Translations under genes and position numbers: made by a program
The notes under the pieces: generated by a model
The model's database searches: none
What the model was told of the DNA's origin: nothing
The model's input: only the letters and a program-made list of their open reading frames with translations
Part shown: positions 51,300-59,784 of the stretch, piece by piece
How the letters are laid out: each line of letters begins with the position of its first letter
Numbering within the stretch: position 1 is the first letter of the stretch
From: Deltaproteobacteria bacterium
GTDB lineage: Bacteria > Desulfobacterota > Desulfobacteria > Desulfobacterales > SpSt-501
Direction: 5' to 3'
Length of the DNA stretch: 64,000 bases
Assembly: GCA_016219005.1 (NCBI GenBank)
Contig: JACRCN010000001.1
Coordinates: 1 to 64,000 of the forward strand

Positions 51300-51639
51300 G
51301 ATCGATTCCTCCCTTCTCATGTTGTTTTCGACGACCGGATTGCAGGTTGTTTGCAGGCCGGCCTTTCGTTGTCAGCCGGTTATGGAGCGATGCGCCATCC
51401 TATGTGGAATGAAGTCCTCCTTCGTCCCATTCAGCAAAGGGGGTTGGAGGGATTTTGAAAACGATTTGGTTGGAAGCCCTTTTGGTTTCGTGATTGAATC
51501 GATGAAAGCCGTTCAATAATTGTTTCTACAGTTAAATTGCTTGAACAGTCAAGATTGCTCACATGCCGCCTTGCAGGCCGCCGATGGATATGCGATACAA
51601 ACGCAGTTGAATATGGACCATTTGCCAAAGGAGAATACC
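51300..51639. other. divergent promoter region between the acetoacetyl-CoA synthetase and threonine aldolase genes
   Basis: About 340 bases with no recognised gene. On the minus strand a TTGACT hexamer (near 51552) with a TGTAGA-like -10 after 16 bases is a weak promoter candidate for the synthetase. No repeat copy or palindromic operator stands out. Confidence 0.35.
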
Positions 51640-52674
51640 ATGCTGCATGTTGAACTGAGATCCGACACCATGACCCGCCCCACACCCGCCATGCGCAAAG
51701 CGATGGCCGCGGCCGAGGTCGGGGACGACGTTTTCGGCGAGGACCCGACGGTCAACCGTCTCGAGTCGATGGCGGCGGAGGTCCTGGGCAAGCAGGCGGC
51801 TCTCTTTGTCCCCAGCGGGACGATGGCGAACCTCATAAGCCAGATGGCCCACTGCGGCCGGGGCGACGAAATGATCCTGGGCAACCTCGCCCACAGCTTC
51901 TACTACGAGCAGGGAGGGTCCGCAGCCGTCGCCGCTATTCACCCGCGCACGGTGCCGAACCAGTCGGACGGCAAAATCCCCCTGGGCGAGATGGAAGCGG
52001 CCATCCGCGGCGACAATATCCATTTCCCGCGCACGCGGCTTATTGCGCTTGAAAACACCCACAACCTCTGCGGCGGGGCACCTCTCGAACCGGCTTATCT
52101 AAAGTCCGTGGGCGACATCGTCCGGCGTCACGGGATCAAGCTGCACATTGACGGGGCGCGCATGTTCAACGCCGCCGTGGCGCTCGGGGTTCCGGCGCGG
52201 CAGCTCGCGGTTGAAGCGGATTCAATCTCGTTCTGCCTGAGCAAGGGGCTGGCGGCTCCGGTGGGGTCCGTCGTGAGCGGCGGCAAGGAGTTCATCCAGG
52301 CGGCCCGCCGCGCCCGCAAAATTCTGGGTGGCGGGATGCGCCAGGCCGGCGTGCTGGCGGCGGCCGGCATCGTGGCTCTCACCGAAATGGTGGACCGGCT
52401 GGCCGAAGATCACGCCAATGCGCACCGGCTCGCCACGGGCCTGGCCGGCGTGTCCGGCCTCGAGTTGGACCCCGGGCGCTATAAAACCAACATCGTCTAC
52501 TTCGATGTGATCAAGCCGGGCCTGAACGCGGCGGAACTGGTCGCCGCCCTTCAGAAGGAAGGCGTACGCATGCTTGCCGCCGGCCCCCGCACGATTCGCG
52601 CCGTCACCCACTATGAAGTGACCGCCAGGGACATCGACCATGCCTTGGCAGCGATGGCGCGGCTGATGAAGTGA
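51640..52674 (+). CDS. threonine aldolase (low specificity, PLP)
   Basis: A 344-residue PLP enzyme of the beta-eliminating lyase/threonine aldolase family. ELRSDTMTRPTPAMRKAM and EVGDDVFGEDPTV open the protein; the PLP Lys is in FCLSKGLAAPVGSV, and KLHIDGARMFNAAVALGV carries the cofactor-binding Asp. It cleaves L-threonine or allo-threonine to glycine and acetaldehyde. The start was set at 51640 after AAAGGAG; the upstream 40 codons are not family-like. Confidence 0.92.
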   Translation: MLHVELRSDTMTRPTPAMRKAMAAAEVGDDVFGEDPTVNRLESMAAEVLGKQAALFVPSGTMANLISQMAHCGRGDEMILGNLAHSFYYEQGGSAAVAAIHPRTVPNQSDGKIPLGEMEAAIRGDNIHFPRTRLIALENTHNLCGGAPLEPAYLKSVGDIVRRHGIKLHIDGARMFNAAVALGVPARQLAVEADSISFCLSKGLAAPVGSVVSGGKEFIQAARRARKILGGGMRQAGVLAAAGIVALTEMVDRLAEDHANAHRLATGLAGVSGLELDPGRYKTNIVYFDVIKPGLNAAELVAALQKEGVRMLAAGPRTIRAVTHYEVTARDIDHALAAMARLMK

Positions 52675-52721
52675 AGGCGGTGCGCATTTGGGTATTGACT
52701 GTTTTGGAGTCGGGCGCTTTG

Positions 52722-52817
52722 ATGAAACGCCTCAGCATCGTCGTGCTGCTTGCGCTCGCCGCCTGGCAAGGCTGCGGCCGGTACCAATCACGCCGCGCGG
52801 GGAAAGAACTCGGATAG
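52722..52817 (+). CDS. possible tiny lipoprotein-like peptide
   Basis: A 31-residue reading frame, MKRLSIVVLLALAAWQGCGR at its start, that looks like a lipoprotein signal with Cys18, although the residues before the Cys (WQG) are a poor lipobox. No good ribosome site. It may be a real small entericidin-like peptide or the surviving start of a lost gene between the threonine aldolase and mgsA. Confidence 0.25.
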   Translation: MKRLSIVVLLALAAWQGCGRYQSRRAGKELG

Positions 52818-52905
52818 AACAAAACCTGCGAGGGTGACTGCAAGGGCCAAGGATTGCAGTATCCAAATTCTCGGAATTTCAAACAACCTGATAAGGAGCT
52901 TAATG

Positions 52906-53376
52906 ATGGAGGCCATCAAGAATATTGCCCTCGTTGCCCACGATAATAGAAAAAAGGACCTGATTGAATGGGTAGAATGGAACTATAGGTCACTTATAAA
53001 TCATAAGCTTATTTGTACAGGCACTACCGGAAAAATGGTTGAAGCTGCGCTTTTAAAGAAGCTGGGAGATGAAAACTTGCGCCACGCCGTTGCCAAATTG
53101 AAGTCTGGCCCGCTGGGAGGCGACCAGCAATTGGGAGCAATGATAACCGACGGGCAAGTGGATTTGATCATTTTCCTTTGGGACCCGATGACCCCCCACC
53201 CTCATGATGTCGATGTCAAAGCTCTTTTACGTGTAGCCGTTTTATATAACATTCCTATCGCATGCAACCGGTCAACAGCAGATTTTTTGATTTCTTCACC
53301 GATTATGGATCAAGAGTATTCACCCGTGGTAACCGATTATGAGTCTTATATCGGAAGAAAAATTGACGGCTTCTGA
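52906..53376 (+). CDS. mgsA: methylglyoxal synthase
   Basis: A 156-residue enzyme turning dihydroxyacetone phosphate into methylglyoxal and phosphate. Motifs are ALVAHDNRKKDLIEW, CTGTTGKMV (phosphate site), SGPLGGDQQLGAMI, FLWDPMTPHPHDVDVKALL (catalytic Asp/His) and PIACNRSTADFLI. AAGGAG precedes the ATG pair at 52903/52906. The gene is clearly AT-richer than its neighbours (for example around 52915-53040), suggesting recent acquisition. It converges on the AICAR formyltransferase gene with element B2 exactly between them. Confidence 0.93.
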   Translation: MEAIKNIALVAHDNRKKDLIEWVEWNYRSLINHKLICTGTTGKMVEAALLKKLGDENLRHAVAKLKSGPLGGDQQLGAMITDGQVDLIIFLWDPMTPHPHDVDVKALLRVAVLYNIPIACNRSTADFLISSPIMDQEYSPVVTDYESYIGRKIDGF

Positions 53377-53379
53377 ATA

Positions 53380-53523
53380 GAAGTCATCGCAAAAATAGCA
53401 GATCACAGCCGAGGGCAAGGCGCACGCCGAGGAAAAACCCAGCATCCGCGTCAGGTTGTGAGCATTTTTCAGAGGCGGTAAACGCCGCCAGCGCGCAGTC
53501 AGATGCATTCTTGAGATAGCGTC
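53380..53523 (+). repeat. TIR element family B, copy 2
   Basis: A 144-bp element, the same length as copy 1 (45251-45394) and matching it end to end. Its ends are GAAGTCATCGCAAAAATAGC and, in complement, GACGCTATCTCAAGAATGC. It fills the whole gap between mgsA (stop 53376) and the AICAR formyltransferase stop codon, whose last base it includes. Confidence 0.85.
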
Positions 53524-54779
53524 TAATGCTTGAAGGACCGCTGTCCCGTGAACACCATGGCGACATCGGCCTCATTGCACGCCTCGATGACCTGGTAGTC
53601 GTTCTCGGATCCCCCGGGCTGAATCACCGCGCGGACCCCCTCGCGGATGCCCACCTCCACGCCGTCGCGGAACGGAAAGAAGGCGTCACTCACCATGGCC
53701 GCGCCGATCAGCCCGCCCTTCTCCTTGGCCACCCGGGCGTCGAGCTCGGCCTTCTTGTCGGCGTCCTTCATGTCGTTGTACGCAATCCCGTGGGCCTCGA
53801 AACAGTAGCGGTCGGCCAGCTTGCGATAGGCTTTGTCCCGGGCGATTTCGGCCACCCCCACGCGGTCCTGCTCGCCGGTGCCGATACCGACCGTCACCTG
53901 GTCCTTCACATAGATGACGGAGTTGGACGTCACCCCGGCTTCCACGAACCAGCCGAAGAGCAGGTCATCGACCTCCTGGACCGTCGGCGCGCGGCTGACC
54001 CGATAGCGCTTGCCCTTGTAGTCGCACTCGGCAAGCACCAGGTCCGACTTGCCGCGCGTGACCGGCACGAACGACCACTGGGCGATGATTCCGCCGTCGA
54101 CCAGGCTCTTCAGGTCCACGAAGGTCTTGCCGACGAATCCCTGCAGCCGTTCGATGTTCCCGATGCGCATGACCCGCAGGTTCTTCTTGCGGCCGAAGAG
54201 GTCCAGCACGCCCTCCTCGAACTCGGGCGCCACGATTACCTCCGCATACTGCCGGCAGATGGCTTCGGCCGTGGCCATGTCCACCGGCCGGTTGCAGGCG
54301 ATGCATCCGCCGAAGGCGGCGACCCGGTCGGCCAGGTTGGCCTTGTGGTATGCGTCCGCCAGGCTGTCGGCCCGCGCCACCCCGCAAGGGTTGTTGTGCT
54401 TGACGATCACGACGGTCGGCCGGTCGGTGAAGTAGCGCAGGATGTTGAGGGAGTTGTCCGCGTCGGTGATGTTGGTCTTGCCCGGGTGTTTGCCGGACTG
54501 CAGCAACTCCACGTCCGAGGCGAGGTAATTGCCGGGCTGGATGTTCGCCACCTGCCCCAGCACCAGGTTGCCGTTGACGAGCCGGTACAGGGCCGCCTCC
54601 TGGCCCGGGTTCTCCCCGTAACGCAGCCCCTTCTCGACGCCCTCGATCACCCAGGTGACTTTGTCGTACACGAGGGTCTGACGGTTTTTCCCGTCCACGA
54701 AGCTGATTTCCATCCGCGGTGGAAAATGATCGTCCATGATGGTGCGGTACATTTTTTTGAGGTCGGTGGGCATGGCCAT
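53523..54779 (-). CDS. stand-alone AICAR formyltransferase (PurH C-terminal half)
   Basis: A 418-residue AICAR transformylase that adds the formyl group from 10-formyl-THF to AICAR. It holds only the formyltransferase part of PurH: RYGENPGQEAALYR, the catalytic VIVKHNNPCGVARADSLADA with the Lys-His pair, FGGCIACNRPVDMATAEAI and AFFPFRDGVEVG. The IMP cyclohydrolase half is a separate gene at 55039. Between the two lie a family A fragment and element C2. Confidence 0.93.
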   Translation of the reverse strand: MAMPTDLKKMYRTIMDDHFPPRMEISFVDGKNRQTLVYDKVTWVIEGVEKGLRYGENPGQEAALYRLVNGNLVLGQVANIQPGNYLASDVELLQSGKHPGKTNITDADNSLNILRYFTDRPTVVIVKHNNPCGVARADSLADAYHKANLADRVAAFGGCIACNRPVDMATAEAICRQYAEVIVAPEFEEGVLDLFGRKKNLRVMRIGNIERLQGFVGKTFVDLKSLVDGGIIAQWSFVPVTRGKSDLVLAECDYKGKRYRVSRAPTVQEVDDLLFGWFVEAGVTSNSVIYVKDQVTVGIGTGEQDRVGVAEIARDKAYRKLADRYCFEAHGIAYNDMKDADKKAELDARVAKEKGGLIGAAMVSDAFFPFRDGVEVGIREGVRAVIQPGGSENDYQVIEACNEADVAMVFTGQRSFKH

Positions 54780-54788
54780 CCCCTTTCA

Positions 54789-54817
54789 CGCAACGCCGAA
54801 ATCGAGCTTTCAAATGA
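54789..54817 (+). repeat. fragment of TIR element family A
   Basis: CGCAACGCCGAAATCGAGC followed by TTTCAAATGAAG matches the right end of copy 2 (62111-62139) and nothing further left. It appears to be a decayed end of a family A element beside element C2. Confidence 0.45.
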
Positions 54818-54855
54818 AGCCGGTCTCCGCTGCCGCTATCTTTTTTGATTTTAAA

Positions 54856-54997
54856 CAGAGTGTTGAAAAATAAGCATCAGGCCATCCGCCAAGGCGCGCG
54901 GCGATTTGGAAAGCGCAGCCTATTCATAATAGGTGAGCATTTGCAAAAGCCGCACAACTCCGGCTCACGGCCCTAAGCGCGGTTCTTCAAAACCCTG
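54856..54997 (+). repeat. TIR element family C, copy 2
   Basis: A 142-bp element with inverted ends CAGAGTGTTGAAAAA (left) and CAGGGTTTTGAAGAA (right, minus strand). It matches C1 (2357-2503) end to end in the opposite orientation. It lies between the two stand-alone purH-half genes. No internal ORF. Confidence 0.85.
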
Positions 54998-55038
54998 ATA
55001 AGAAGTTGGGCAAGGCGCAACGCGCCATATCCTGCTTC

Positions 55039-55725
55039 TTAGGAAGTCATCATTTTGTAGCATTTCCCGACCTCGGCGGCGGCAACGCCGCCGAGGAAGT
55101 CGGCGATGGCGCGGTCGTAGGCGGCAGTGTGCTCGAAGGCCTTGCCGGCCAGGCGGAAGCGCAGGGCGAGTGTAGTGGATCCTGCGTGCGCCTTGAGCTC
55201 GGATACGATCGCAGCGTAGTCCGCCGGGTCGACCACCGGCGCCACCCGGATGAAGTTCTTGGCGGCGGCCCGGATCATGCAAGGCCCGCCGATGTCGATG
55301 TTGCCCCGGGCCTGCTCGAGGCTGACCCCGGCCTTGGCGATCGTCTCCCGGAACGGGTACAGGTTGACCACCACCAGGTCGATGGCGACTCCGCCGGTCC
55401 GCTGGAGATCGGACTGGTGGGCGGCGTTGTAAGTCTCCGTCAGAAGCCCCAGGTAGATTTTGAAATCCAGGGTCTTGACGAGCCCGCCCTGGGTCTCGGG
55501 CTGGCCGGTGTAATCCGAAACCTGGGTCAGGTGCCGACCGGCGGATGTCCCCAGCATTTTGGCGATGAGCGCAAAGGTCCCGCCGGTGGAAAAAATGCGC
55601 AGCTCCGGGTTGAGCTGTACGAGCGGGGGAATGAACTCGTCCAAGCCCCGCTTGTCCGAGACACTCACCAGGATGTGACGGACCTTCACCCGATTGTCAA
55701 TCCGTTCGACGACGTTGATCGACAT
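55039..55725 (-). CDS. stand-alone IMP cyclohydrolase (PurH N-terminal half)
   Basis: A 228-residue protein equal to the MGS-like IMP cyclohydrolase part of PurH: ILVSVSDKRGLDEF, LRIFSTGGTFALIAKML, ETQGGLVKTLDFKIYLGLL and DLVVVNLYPFRETIAKAG, then the IDIGGPCMIRAAAKNF motif. It closes the ring of FAICAR to give IMP. The start was set at 55725 (MSINVVERI) after AAGGAG; an upstream ATG at 55779 lacks family sequence. It is followed by the separate formyltransferase gene on the same strand. Confidence 0.92.
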   Translation of the reverse strand: MSINVVERIDNRVKVRHILVSVSDKRGLDEFIPPLVQLNPELRIFSTGGTFALIAKMLGTSAGRHLTQVSDYTGQPETQGGLVKTLDFKIYLGLLTETYNAAHQSDLQRTGGVAIDLVVVNLYPFRETIAKAGVSLEQARGNIDIGGPCMIRAAAKNFIRVAPVVDPADYAAIVSELKAHAGSTTLALRFRLAGKAFEHTAAYDRAIADFLGGVAAAEVGKCYKMMTS

Positions 55726-55798
55726 GACATTCACTCCTTCCCGATTTCGGCGGAAACGTCTTTCACCTCTTGCCATCAACGCCCATCTTCCAAGGAAG

Positions 55799-56500
55799 CT
55801 ACTTCAGGCCGTCATATTCCTCCAGGAACCGGCTGAAAAAGGCTTCCATGAAGTTGTGACGCTCGGCTGCTATCCTTCGGCCCTCGGGGGTCAGGATGCG
55901 ATCCTTGACCTTGGAGAGCTTGACGCAGAACTCTCGGTAGCCGGTGTCGTCCGCGGTGTAGGCCCGGGTGTGCTCGGGCCGTGTCTCCGGGCTGTGCAGT
56001 CGGGCGCCGACCTCGCCGGCAAATAAAAACGCCCGCGCCACGCCCACCGCCCCGATCCCGTCCAGTTTGTCTGCATCGAAAAGGACCCGGGCCTCCGATG
56101 TCGCCGGCGCCTGCCCGCCGCGGAACCGATGAGACCGGATGCAGTGCAGGACATTGTCCCTCTGGGCGCGGGTCAGGCCGAGCCCGGCCACGACCGGCCG
56201 GGCCATCTCGGCGCCCTTTTCGGCATGGCAGATGGCGCCGCCCGAGGCGTCCTGCTCCAAACGACCGATGTCGTGGAGGAGGGCAGCGATTCGCAGCACT
56301 TCCATATCGGCCCCTTCGGCATGCCCGATGTGTTCGCAGAGGCGATAGACCCGCAGGGTGTGGTCCCAGGCGTGGCTCCCCCGGGAACCGGCAAAGTGCG
56401 CCGCGGCGAAGTGCCACACGGACGCCTTGGCTTCCGGCGGCCGGCGACCTCCCTCGGAGGGCAACGCGTTGGGGCTCGCAGCGTCCATGCTCTCGCTCAT
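55799..56500 (-). CDS. HD-domain phosphohydrolase (YedJ-like)
   Basis: A 233-residue HD-superfamily protein. Metal ligands are read in GSHAWDHTLRVYRLCEHIG, IAALLHDIGRLEQ and, downstream, VLFDADKLDGIGAVGVARAF, the arrangement of the YedJ group. It probably hydrolyses a nucleotide or phosphoester; substrate unknown. It is upstream of the purH-half genes on the same strand and could share a transcript. Confidence 0.85.
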   Translation of the reverse strand: MSESMDAASPNALPSEGGRRPPEAKASVWHFAAAHFAGSRGSHAWDHTLRVYRLCEHIGHAEGADMEVLRIAALLHDIGRLEQDASGGAICHAEKGAEMARPVVAGLGLTRAQRDNVLHCIRSHRFRGGQAPATSEARVLFDADKLDGIGAVGVARAFLFAGEVGARLHSPETRPEHTRAYTADDTGYREFCVKLSKVKDRILTPEGRRIAAERHNFMEAFFSRFLEEYDGLK

Positions 56501-56769
56501 CGGTTTTCGTGAAAGCCGCCTGCCATCCCACGAAGCGGGGTGGCTTTGGTATCCTAAGGGTTCGAAGGATCCATTGGAATACCCACCCCCCGTGGCATTG
56601 AACCAGGGCCGATAGAAATACGGGGAAAACTTACATCACTTCCAGCACTGGTTTCAATAGACAATTTGAGGCTTGGAAATCCCTCAACTTTTCATGGGAT
56701 TATGCCGATGAAGGCATCAGCGGCAAAAGCCCCCGCAAGGGCCAGGCCCGGCCGCGGTGAATACGATCC
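56501..56769. other. divergent region between the HD and HD-GYP genes
   Basis: About 270 bases with no gene recognised. TTGAGG/CCTCAA near 56665-56686 form a small hairpin with a run of T following the second arm, possibly a weak terminator or an operator. No repeat copy found. Confidence 0.3.
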
Positions 56770-57687
56770 GTGAGCAGCCGATCCTACATACCCGTCCGAA
56801 GCTCGCAGCTTCGCTATTACATCCGGGTGCCCCTCTATCACGAGCCGGCGCCGGATATCTTCCAGCTCTACAAGCCGGCCGGGCTGGAAATCTCCGAGCT
56901 CCGGATCAGCGAAGGCATGCATCCGCGCCTGCACATCCAGCAAAGGGACCGGGTAACCGCCGCCACGGAAGTGCACAAGGGCTTCAACGTCGAGATCGCC
57001 CGCAGCATCGACACCGGCGACGTTTCGGCGGTCAAATCGGTGTTGTGCGATCTGGTGTCGGAAACGCTGGCGGAGCCGAGGGCCGGCATGCTGCAGGCCC
57101 TGCCGGGGACCATGGACATCCTGGTGACCGGCTACTCCAAACAGCCGGGCATCCTGCGAACCTTTGCCACCATCGCCAACAAGGACTACACGACCGTCAT
57201 TCACTCGATCAATGTCATGGCCCTGACCCTGAGTTTTTGTTTTTACTCCGGCCTCGCGCTGCGGGAAACCAAGCGCCTCGGCCTGGCGGCGTTGTTGCAC
57301 GACGTGGGCAAATCCAAAATACCCACCGATATCCTACAGGCCCCGCGCAAGCTCTCCACCGAGGAGTTCGAGGTCATGAAATCGCACCCGGCGATCGGGG
57401 AGCGGCTCATCCGAGATATCAACCGGCTCGGGGACGACGTGGCGCAAGGAGCCCGCGAACACCACGAAAAACTCGACGGCAGCGGCTACCCCAGAGGCCT
57501 GCGGAAAATTTCGTTCAACGGCCGGCTGATCGGCATCGTCGACTGCTACGAAGCCTTGACCAACGAGGACCGACCCTACCGCCGCGCCATGGACCCCTTG
57601 GAGACGTTGAAGCTTCTCAAGCGCGACGTCGAAGCCGGCAAGTTCGACCGGAGCCTGTTTGAAAAATTCTGTTACAGCCTGATCTGA
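56770..57687 (+). CDS. HD-GYP-type phosphodiesterase
   Basis: A 305-residue protein. The first ~140 residues are an unrecognised N-terminal region (beginning SSRSYIPVRSSQLRYYIRVP); the rest is an HD-GYP domain with LAALLHDVGKSKIPTDIL (HD), REHHEKLDGSGYPRGL (the extended GYP motif HEKLDGSGYP) and GIVDCYEALTNEDRPYR. Such domains degrade cyclic di-GMP. The start is GTG. No receiver domain is present. It lies upstream of the gspAB-like pair but has its own region. Confidence 0.88.
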   Translation: MSSRSYIPVRSSQLRYYIRVPLYHEPAPDIFQLYKPAGLEISELRISEGMHPRLHIQQRDRVTAATEVHKGFNVEIARSIDTGDVSAVKSVLCDLVSETLAEPRAGMLQALPGTMDILVTGYSKQPGILRTFATIANKDYTTVIHSINVMALTLSFCFYSGLALRETKRLGLAALLHDVGKSKIPTDILQAPRKLSTEEFEVMKSHPAIGERLIRDINRLGDDVAQGAREHHEKLDGSGYPRGLRKISFNGRLIGIVDCYEALTNEDRPYRRAMDPLETLKLLKRDVEAGKFDRSLFEKFCYSLI

Positions 57688-57727
57688 TCCAATCCGAGGC
57701 AGCAGCGCCTGTGTAACCCGGACCGTA

Positions 57728-57756
57728 TTGACAGGTGCACCCCGATTTTCTATACT
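57728..57756 (+). promoter_or_regulatory. sigma-70 promoter for the gspA-gspB-purine salvage genes
   Basis: TTGACA (57728-57733) and TATACT (57751-57756) are 17 bases apart: consensus -35, one mismatch in the -10. It lies about 140 bases before the gspA-like ATG and may drive the run through 61960. Confidence 0.7.
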
Positions 57757-57894
57757 ACCTCATAACCAATAGAAATTTTTTGGGAATCGCCGCCCCAGAC
57801 GGCCGCTTCGTCCACCCTTCCCGGAAAGACGCCGGCCCGTCAGGAGCAAGCGGGTCGCGTGGGCAGAACCGCCCGCTTCAAGGAACACGTAACC

Positions 57895-58971
57895 ATGTAC
57901 AACGCCTACTTCGGATTCAAAGAAAAGCCCTTCAAGCTCGTGCCGAATCCGGAATACCTGTTCCTGAGTCGAAGCCATGAGGAGGCGCTGGCGCACCTGA
58001 ACTATGCCATTTCGCAGGGAGACGGGTTCGTCGAAATCACGGGAGAGGTGGGAACGGGCAAGACCACGCTCTGCCGTGCCTTCCTAGAAAACCTCGACAA
58101 AAATACGGTCGCGGCCTACATCTTCAACCCCAAGCTGGGCCCGAAGCAGCTGATCAAGACCATCAACGACGAATTCGGGATCCACTACGACGCCGACAAC
58201 ACCAAGGACCTGATCGACAAACTCAATGCCTTCCTCATCCAGAAAAAGGGGGAGCGCAAACGGGTCATCGTCCTGATCGACGAGGCCCAGAACCTCAGCA
58301 AGATCGTGCTGGAACAGCTGCGCCTGCTGTCGAATCTCGAGACGAGCCGGGAAAAACTGCTGCAGATCATCCTGGTCGGCCAGCCCGAACTGGCGGAGAT
58401 GCTCGACTCCCACGACCTGCGCCAAATCGGGCAGCGCATCTCGCTACGCTACCAGATCACGCCCCTGAACTTCAAGGACACCCGCGATTACATCCAGTAC
58501 CGGCTGAACATCGCCTCCCACAAGAGCACCCCGATCTTTGAAAAAGGCGCCTACCGCCACATTTACAATTATTCCCGCGGGGTCCCCCGTCTGATCAACA
58601 TTGCCTGCAACCGTGCCCTGCTCACCGCCTTCAGCCTCAACCGGCCCACGGTTACGGGGCAACTCGCCAGGCATGCCGTCAAGGAGATGACCGGCAGGGG
58701 CCGGCCGAGCAGCATCTACCTCATGGACGGCAGGAAAGCTTTAGGGGTTTTTCTTATCCTCTGCACCCTGACATTCGGATTGCTCTACCACAAGGAGCTG
58801 AGCGAGAAGGTGGCGACCTTTTTCCGGAAGCCCGCCACCGAGACGAGCGCTTCCGCCCCGGCGGGCGCCGCTTCCCCGCCGGCGCCATCGTCCCCGGCGC
58901 CTGCGCCTGCGGCACCACCGCTCAAGCCCGCCGTCGACACGAAAGCGGCCGACCCTTCAAAAAGCCGTTGA
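57895..58971 (+). CDS. ExeA/GspA-type AAA ATPase with membrane segment
   Basis: A 358-residue protein starting MYNAYFGFKEKPFKLVPNPE, the typical GspA/ExeA opening. Walker A is GEVGTGKTTLC, Walker B VIVLIDEAQNLS, and sensor-like residues lie in LVGQPELAEML. One membrane helix (ALGVFLILCTLTFGLLY, about residue 285) leads into a Pro/Ala-rich tail. GspA and GspB together help place the type II secretin through peptidoglycan; here the rest of a type II system is not in the window. AAGGA precedes the ATG at 57895. Confidence 0.9.
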   Translation: MYNAYFGFKEKPFKLVPNPEYLFLSRSHEEALAHLNYAISQGDGFVEITGEVGTGKTTLCRAFLENLDKNTVAAYIFNPKLGPKQLIKTINDEFGIHYDADNTKDLIDKLNAFLIQKKGERKRVIVLIDEAQNLSKIVLEQLRLLSNLETSREKLLQIILVGQPELAEMLDSHDLRQIGQRISLRYQITPLNFKDTRDYIQYRLNIASHKSTPIFEKGAYRHIYNYSRGVPRLINIACNRALLTAFSLNRPTVTGQLARHAVKEMTGRGRPSSIYLMDGRKALGVFLILCTLTFGLLYHKELSEKVATFFRKPATETSASAPAGAASPPAPSSPAPAPAAPPLKPAVDTKAADPSKSR

Positions 58972-58983
58972 GGATAGCTACCG

Positions 58984-59781
58984 TTGAGCTCGATACTAAA
59001 TGCCCTGAAGAAGATCGAGGAATCCGCTCCGCCGGAGGAGTCCCTGAACCCCGCGAAGGTCTCTAACCCGCGTACGGTCTTCGGGCAACGGCACAGCGGG
59101 CGCCGGCTTACTTCAAAAATTATTTACATGGGGTTGGCGGCAGTGGTCGTCCTGGCCGCCGGGATCCTGATCAAGGGCTGGATGTCTGGGGTGGCGGACC
59201 CACGCAGCGGCAAGCCCGTGACCGCGGCGGCTGACAGCGCGCCGGTCGGCGCAGACGCCTTTCGTGCCAAACTGCCCGCTGGCAAGACGGCCGCCCCATC
59301 GCCCCCCGTTGCGGCACCGCCCCCCTCCGGCCAGGCCGAGTCCGCTGCGGCGCCCGCCCCGATCCCGAGGGCGGCGCCCGAGGCGAGCGCAGCCCAAAGG
59401 CCGGCGCCCCCGGCCCAGGCCGCCAGGCCCGCCGCCCGCGCCCTGCCGAAAGAAACGCCTCGCGCCCCTTCGGCCGAGCGCCCGTCGGCCTTGGCCGAGA
59501 GATCTGCACCCGCCCGGGAAACCACTGCCCCCAACCGACCACCGGCCGCCCGGACTCCGGAGGACAACCTCAGCCGCCTGGATGACGCCAAGTTGAAGGT
59601 GATGGCCATTGCCTGGCATGGCCAGGCCACGCGACGCCTCGCGGTCATCAACGGGCACATCGTCAAGGAGGGCGAGGCGGTTGACGGATACACCGTCACC
59701 CAAATCCGCAAGGACGACGTGATCGTAAACGACGGTTCCCGGTCATGGCGGGTCGAGTTCGCTCTCAAGGTGCAGCCCTGA
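58984..59781 (+). CDS. GspB-like periplasmic protein
   Basis: A 265-residue protein read from TTG at 58984, beginning MSSILNALKKIEESAPPEES, the common start of GspB-like proteins. One membrane helix (MGLAAVVVLAAGILIKGW, about residue 44) is followed by a ~120-residue Pro/Ala-rich linker and a C-terminal GspB domain (LKVMAIAWHGQATRRLAVIN, then VDGYTVTQIRKDDVIV). It starts 12 bases after gspA and ends 3 bases before the phosphorylase gene. Confidence 0.87.
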   Translation: MSSILNALKKIEESAPPEESLNPAKVSNPRTVFGQRHSGRRLTSKIIYMGLAAVVVLAAGILIKGWMSGVADPRSGKPVTAAADSAPVGADAFRAKLPAGKTAAPSPPVAAPPPSGQAESAAAPAPIPRAAPEASAAQRPAPPAQAARPAARALPKETPRAPSAERPSALAERSAPARETTAPNRPPAARTPEDNLSRLDDAKLKVMAIAWHGQATRRLAVINGHIVKEGEAVDGYTVTQIRKDDVIVNDGSRSWRVEFALKVQP

Positions 59782-59784
59782 GCC

